Positions 61,586-64,000 of a stretch of DNA of 64,000 bases are shown here, piece after piece (position 1 is the stretch's first letter; every line of letters begins with the position of its first letter). Both the position numbers and the translations under genes were made by a program. Source of the stretch: DTPS01 sp049591295 (lineage in GTDB: Bacteria; Acidobacteriota; UBA4820; DSQY01); assembly GCA_049591295.1 (NCBI GenBank), contig JBAWEQ010000230.1, forward strand, positions 1-64,000. Reading direction: 5' to 3'. Under the pieces are notes generated by a model that made no database searches, had not been told where the DNA came from, and was given only the letters and a program-made list of their open reading frames with translations.

Positions 61586-63517
61586 CTACTCCAGTTCCAG
61601 GGATCGGCTCTCCACCCGTCGGAGAGCCATCTCAACAAAGGTATCCACGGTCATGCTCCCCCGGTCTCCAGTCGAGCGAGTCCGCAGGGAAACGCTCGCG
61701 GATTCCTGCTCGCGGTCCCCGATCACCAGCATGTAGGGAATCTTCAGCAGCTGGGCCTCGCGAACCTTGTACCCCGTCTTCTCGGGGCGGGCGTCCACCG
61801 TCACCCTCAACCCGGCCCCCCTCAGGCGGGAGGCCACAACCTCGGAGTATGCCACATGTCGGTCGGCGATGGGAAGGAGCCTGACCTGCTCGGGGGCCAG
61901 CCAGAGCGGAAAGGCCCCGGCGAAGTGCTCGATGAGCACGCCCATGAACCGCTCGATGGACCCCATGATGGCCCGGTGGATCATGACCGGCCTCTCGGGC
62001 GCGTTCTCGGGCCCCGTATAACTCAGTTCGAACCTCTCGGGCAGGTTGAAGTCTAGCTGTATGGTCGCGAGCTGCCACTCCCGCCCGATGGCGTCCTTGA
62101 CGACGAAATCGATCTTCGGTCCGTAGAAGGCTCCATCGCCCGGGTTTACAGTGAAAGCGATCCCTTGAGCCTGGAGGATGCTGTCGAGGGCGGCCTCGGC
62201 CCGCTGCCAGATCTCGTCCGAGCCCACCGAGTTCTCGGGGCGCGTGGAGAAGTACACGTGCGGATCGCTGAAGCCGAAGATCTCGTAGGTCCGGCGGACC
62301 AGTTCGAAGAGCGAGCGGATCTCCGACTCGATCTGCTCGGGCCGGCAGAAGATGTGGGCATCGTCCTGCGCGAAGGAGCGCACTCGCGTGAGCCCCTGGG
62401 TGACGCCCGAGCGCTCGTAGCGGTGCAGGCGGCCGAAGTCGGCGATCCTCAGGGGCAGCTCGCGGTAGGAGTGGCTCTCGCTGCCGTAAAGCAGACAGTG
62501 GCCCGGGCAGTTCATGGGCTTGAGGCCGAATTCCCGCTTGTCGATCTCCGCCAGGAACATGTTCTCGCGGTAGTGCTCGTAGTGCCCGGACCGCTTCCAG
62601 AGCTCCACGTCGAAGACCTGGGGCGTGATGACCTCCTGGTAGCCGTATTCCCGATAGAACTCCCTCATCAGGCCCACGAGCTCGTTGTAGACGATGGCCC
62701 CCTTGGCCGTAAAGAAGGGGGAGGCGGGCGCCCACGGGTGGAGCATGAACAGGCCGAGATCCCGGCCGAGCTTGCGGTGGTCGCGGGCCTTGGCCTGCTC
62801 CAGCCGCTTCAGGTGCTCCTCCAGCTCCTTGCGGGAGAGGAAGGCCGTGGCGTAGATCCTCTGGAGCATCTTGTTGTGTTCGTCGCCCTTCCAGTAGGCG
62901 CCTGCCACGGAGAGGAGCTTGAAGGTGTCGGGCTTGATCCGTCCTGTGCTCGGCAGGTGGGGACCGCGGCAGAAGTCGTCGAAGGCGCCCTGGCGGTAAA
63001 TGGAGACCGGCTCGTTCTGGCCGCGTTCGTAGGCCAGCTCTGACTTGTAGGGTTCCTGCTGCCGGTCGAAGAGCGCCTTGGCCTCCTGCCAGGGGAGCTC
63101 CTGGCGCCGGATCGGGGTGTCTCGGGCGATGATCTCGCGCATGCGCGCCTCGATCCGTTCGAGGTCCTCCGGCGTGAAGGGGGCGTCGCGGTCGAAGTCG
63201 TAGTAGAAGCCCTCCTCGATCACGGGCCCGATGGCGATCTTGGCCTCGGGGAAGAGTTCCTTCACGGCGTTGGCCATGAGGTGGGCGCAGGTATGGCGGT
63301 AGATCCCGAGCGCATCGGGAGAGCGCTCCGTGATGAGCTCCAGGGTGCAGTCGTGGTCGAGCGGCCGGTACACGTCCACGAGGCCGCCGTCGCTCTTGGC
63401 AGCGAGGCTGGCGGCGGCAAGCCGCGGGGAGATGCTCTCTCCCACCTGCTGCGGCGTCGCCCCCGAGGGGAAGACCTTGCTGGTCCCGTCGGGCAGCGTC
63501 ACGCGGATCTCGGGCAC
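61586..63517 (-). CDS. thrS: Threonine--tRNA ligase
   Basis: Encodes 643 residues, the full bacterial length. TGS domain (about 1-60), editing domain with HTCAH (about residue 73) and CRGPHLPSTG, catalytic class II core with FGLKPMNCPGHCLLYGSESHSYRELPLR, zinc ligands Cys/His, and the C-terminal anticodon domain (DRHVAYSEVVASRLR, VTVDARPEKTGYK). GTG 63517 is chosen because GGAGG lies five bases upstream; a TTG four codons earlier has no such site. It heads the infC operon. Confidence 0.96.
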   Translation of the reverse strand: MPEIRVTLPDGTSKVFPSGATPQQVGESISPRLAAASLAAKSDGGLVDVYRPLDHDCTLELITERSPDALGIYRHTCAHLMANAVKELFPEAKIAIGPVIEEGFYYDFDRDAPFTPEDLERIEARMREIIARDTPIRRQELPWQEAKALFDRQQEPYKSELAYERGQNEPVSIYRQGAFDDFCRGPHLPSTGRIKPDTFKLLSVAGAYWKGDEHNKMLQRIYATAFLSRKELEEHLKRLEQAKARDHRKLGRDLGLFMLHPWAPASPFFTAKGAIVYNELVGLMREFYREYGYQEVITPQVFDVELWKRSGHYEHYRENMFLAEIDKREFGLKPMNCPGHCLLYGSESHSYRELPLRIADFGRLHRYERSGVTQGLTRVRSFAQDDAHIFCRPEQIESEIRSLFELVRRTYEIFGFSDPHVYFSTRPENSVGSDEIWQRAEAALDSILQAQGIAFTVNPGDGAFYGPKIDFVVKDAIGREWQLATIQLDFNLPERFELSYTGPENAPERPVMIHRAIMGSIERFMGVLIEHFAGAFPLWLAPEQVRLLPIADRHVAYSEVVASRLRGAGLRVTVDARPEKTGYKVREAQLLKIPYMLVIGDREQESASVSLRTRSTGDRGSMTVDTFVEMALRRVESRSLELE

Positions 63518-63539
63518 GGTGGCCTCCAAAAATGAAAAG

Positions 63540-63615
63540 TGGTAGGCGCGAGCGGGATCGAACCGCTGACCTCTACCGTGTCAAGGTAGCGCTCTCCCAT
63601 CTGAGCTACGCGCCT
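63540..63615 (-). tRNA. tRNA-Val(GAC)
   Basis: A 76-base cloverleaf with CCA encoded. Acceptor stem AGGCGCG/CGCGCCT, D-arm with TAGCTC, anticodon arm CTACC-TTGACAC-GGTAG (anticodon GAC, reading GUC) and T-arm AGCGG-TTCGATC-CCGCT are all intact. It lies 22 bases upstream of thrS on the same strand. Confidence 0.95.
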
Positions 63616-63687
63616 ACGGGAGCCCCAAGACTACCAGAGAAAGGGCCGCATGTCAAGCGGGGCGAGGGGTTTGGGGATGTGTCGAGG

Positions 63688-64000
63688 TCAAGGCCCGGCC
63701 TGGAGAAGGTCACCCGGCAGCTCCTCCAGCGAGAGAATGCCCACCGTCCCGCCCTTCTCCGTGAGGGCCGCCCACGTGCACCCGGAGTCTCGAAGCAGGT
63801 GCAGGAGCTCGCTCAAGGGCGTGGCAGCGGGCACGGTGGCGGGAGGCGCTGGCCAACTGCGGGGGGGCGGCCCGCCCGGGTCCAGGCCCAACAGATCCAA
63901 GGGGCGGGCGAGGGCGAGGAGCCTTCCACCCCGGTCCACCACTCGGAGCGGCCCTCCGGCCGCCTCGGCGAGCCTGGACCTCCACACCTTAGAGGCGGAG
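63688..64000 (-). CDS. CBS-domain protein (C-terminal part, runs off the right edge)
   Basis: The last 104 or so codons of a gene that continues past 64000 with no stop. A CBS-type domain (PPATVPAATPLSELLHLLRDSGCTWAALTEKGGTVGILSLEELPGDLL) ends it, preceded by another CBS-like stretch (PLRVVDRGGRLLALARPLDLLG). Pairs of CBS domains bind adenosine nucleotides and end transporters, site-2 proteases and HlyC/CorC proteins; the rest of this one is outside the window, so its class is open. Confidence 0.6.
   Translation of the reverse strand, partial: SASKVWRSRLAEAAGGPLRVVDRGGRLLALARPLDLLGLDPGGPPPRSWPAPPATVPAATPLSELLHLLRDSGCTWAALTEKGGTVGILSLEELPGDLLQAGP

Noticed and set aside
63518..63687. T-box riboswitch before thrS
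   Set aside because: Only 22 bases separate the tRNA-Val gene from the thrS start; no stem I, specifier loop or T-box sequence fits.

Overview
The window is very GC-rich DNA from a diderm (Gram-negative-type) bacterium. This shows in an outer-membrane TonB-dependent receptor, a FadL-like porin, a TonB/ExbB/ExbD cluster, LpxK of lipid A synthesis and the rod-shape (Mre/RodA/PBP2) system. Strong Shine-Dalgarno sites, many ATGA/GTGA start-stop overlaps, a DUF4388 protein, a stand-alone TrpB2, a SelW-type selenoprotein and membrane pyrophosphatase/electron-transfer genes fit an Acidobacteriota-like or deltaproteobacterial-like lineage. The phylum is an inference, not something the sequence proves. 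Most of the DNA is densely coding.

Layout. 1-5.6 kb: the start of a secreted protein running off the left edge, a 21-bp tandem repeat, a GNAT acetyltransferase, a TonB-dependent receptor, an SDR dehydrogenase and a FadL-type porin. 6.1-9.3 kb (+): alanine dehydrogenase-like protein, acyl-CoA transferase, an in-frame-UGA selenoprotein of the SelW/Rdx family with its SECIS hairpin, and an RsbRD-like protein. 9.4-11.1 kb (-): trpB2 preceded by a complete ribosome-mediated trp attenuator (leader peptide with three adjacent Trp codons, antiterminator, terminator). 11.2-13.2 kb (+): an NRAMP metal transporter fused to a universal-stress domain, followed by a MITE-like palindromic element.

13.5-27.4 kb (-): a long co-directional run from a FecR-domain protein and a GGDEF protein into mreB-mreC-mreD-mrdA-rodA, a ThiF/MoeB protein, a methyltransferase, lpxK, priA and a DUF4404 protein. 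27.6-34.6 kb (+): TlpA-like thioredoxin, aldehyde dehydrogenase (missing its usual catalytic Glu), a PuuD-like amidotransferase, a DinG-like helicase, an ion antiporter and an unknown protein. 34.7-40.8 kb (-): proton pyrophosphatase, then a TPR lipoprotein-tonB-exbB-exbD-exbD operon.

41.2-55.9 kb: a large FAD/Fe-S 2-hydroxyacid dehydrogenase (+), then a minus-strand block (PP-loop thiolase, M50 protease, PlsC, LarC, TruD, aconitase), a small zinc protein with an EamA transporter, a peroxiredoxin interrupted by an amber codon, and malic enzyme. 56-64 kb (-): mobA, a membrane Fe-S oxidoreductase whose 3' end has been duplicated, a DUF4388 protein, the thrS-infC-rpmI-rplT operon (infC probably starting with the rare codon AUC), tRNA-Val(GAC), and a partial CBS-domain gene at the right edge.

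Metabolic theme: TCA-linked carbon flow (aconitase, malic enzyme), 2-hydroxyacid and acyl-CoA electron transfer into the quinone pool, proton pyrophosphatase energetics and TonB-driven uptake. I see no phage, CRISPR array or defence island. The most notable items are regulatory and decoding features: the UGA/SECIS gene, the trp attenuator on trpB2 and the AUC start of infC.
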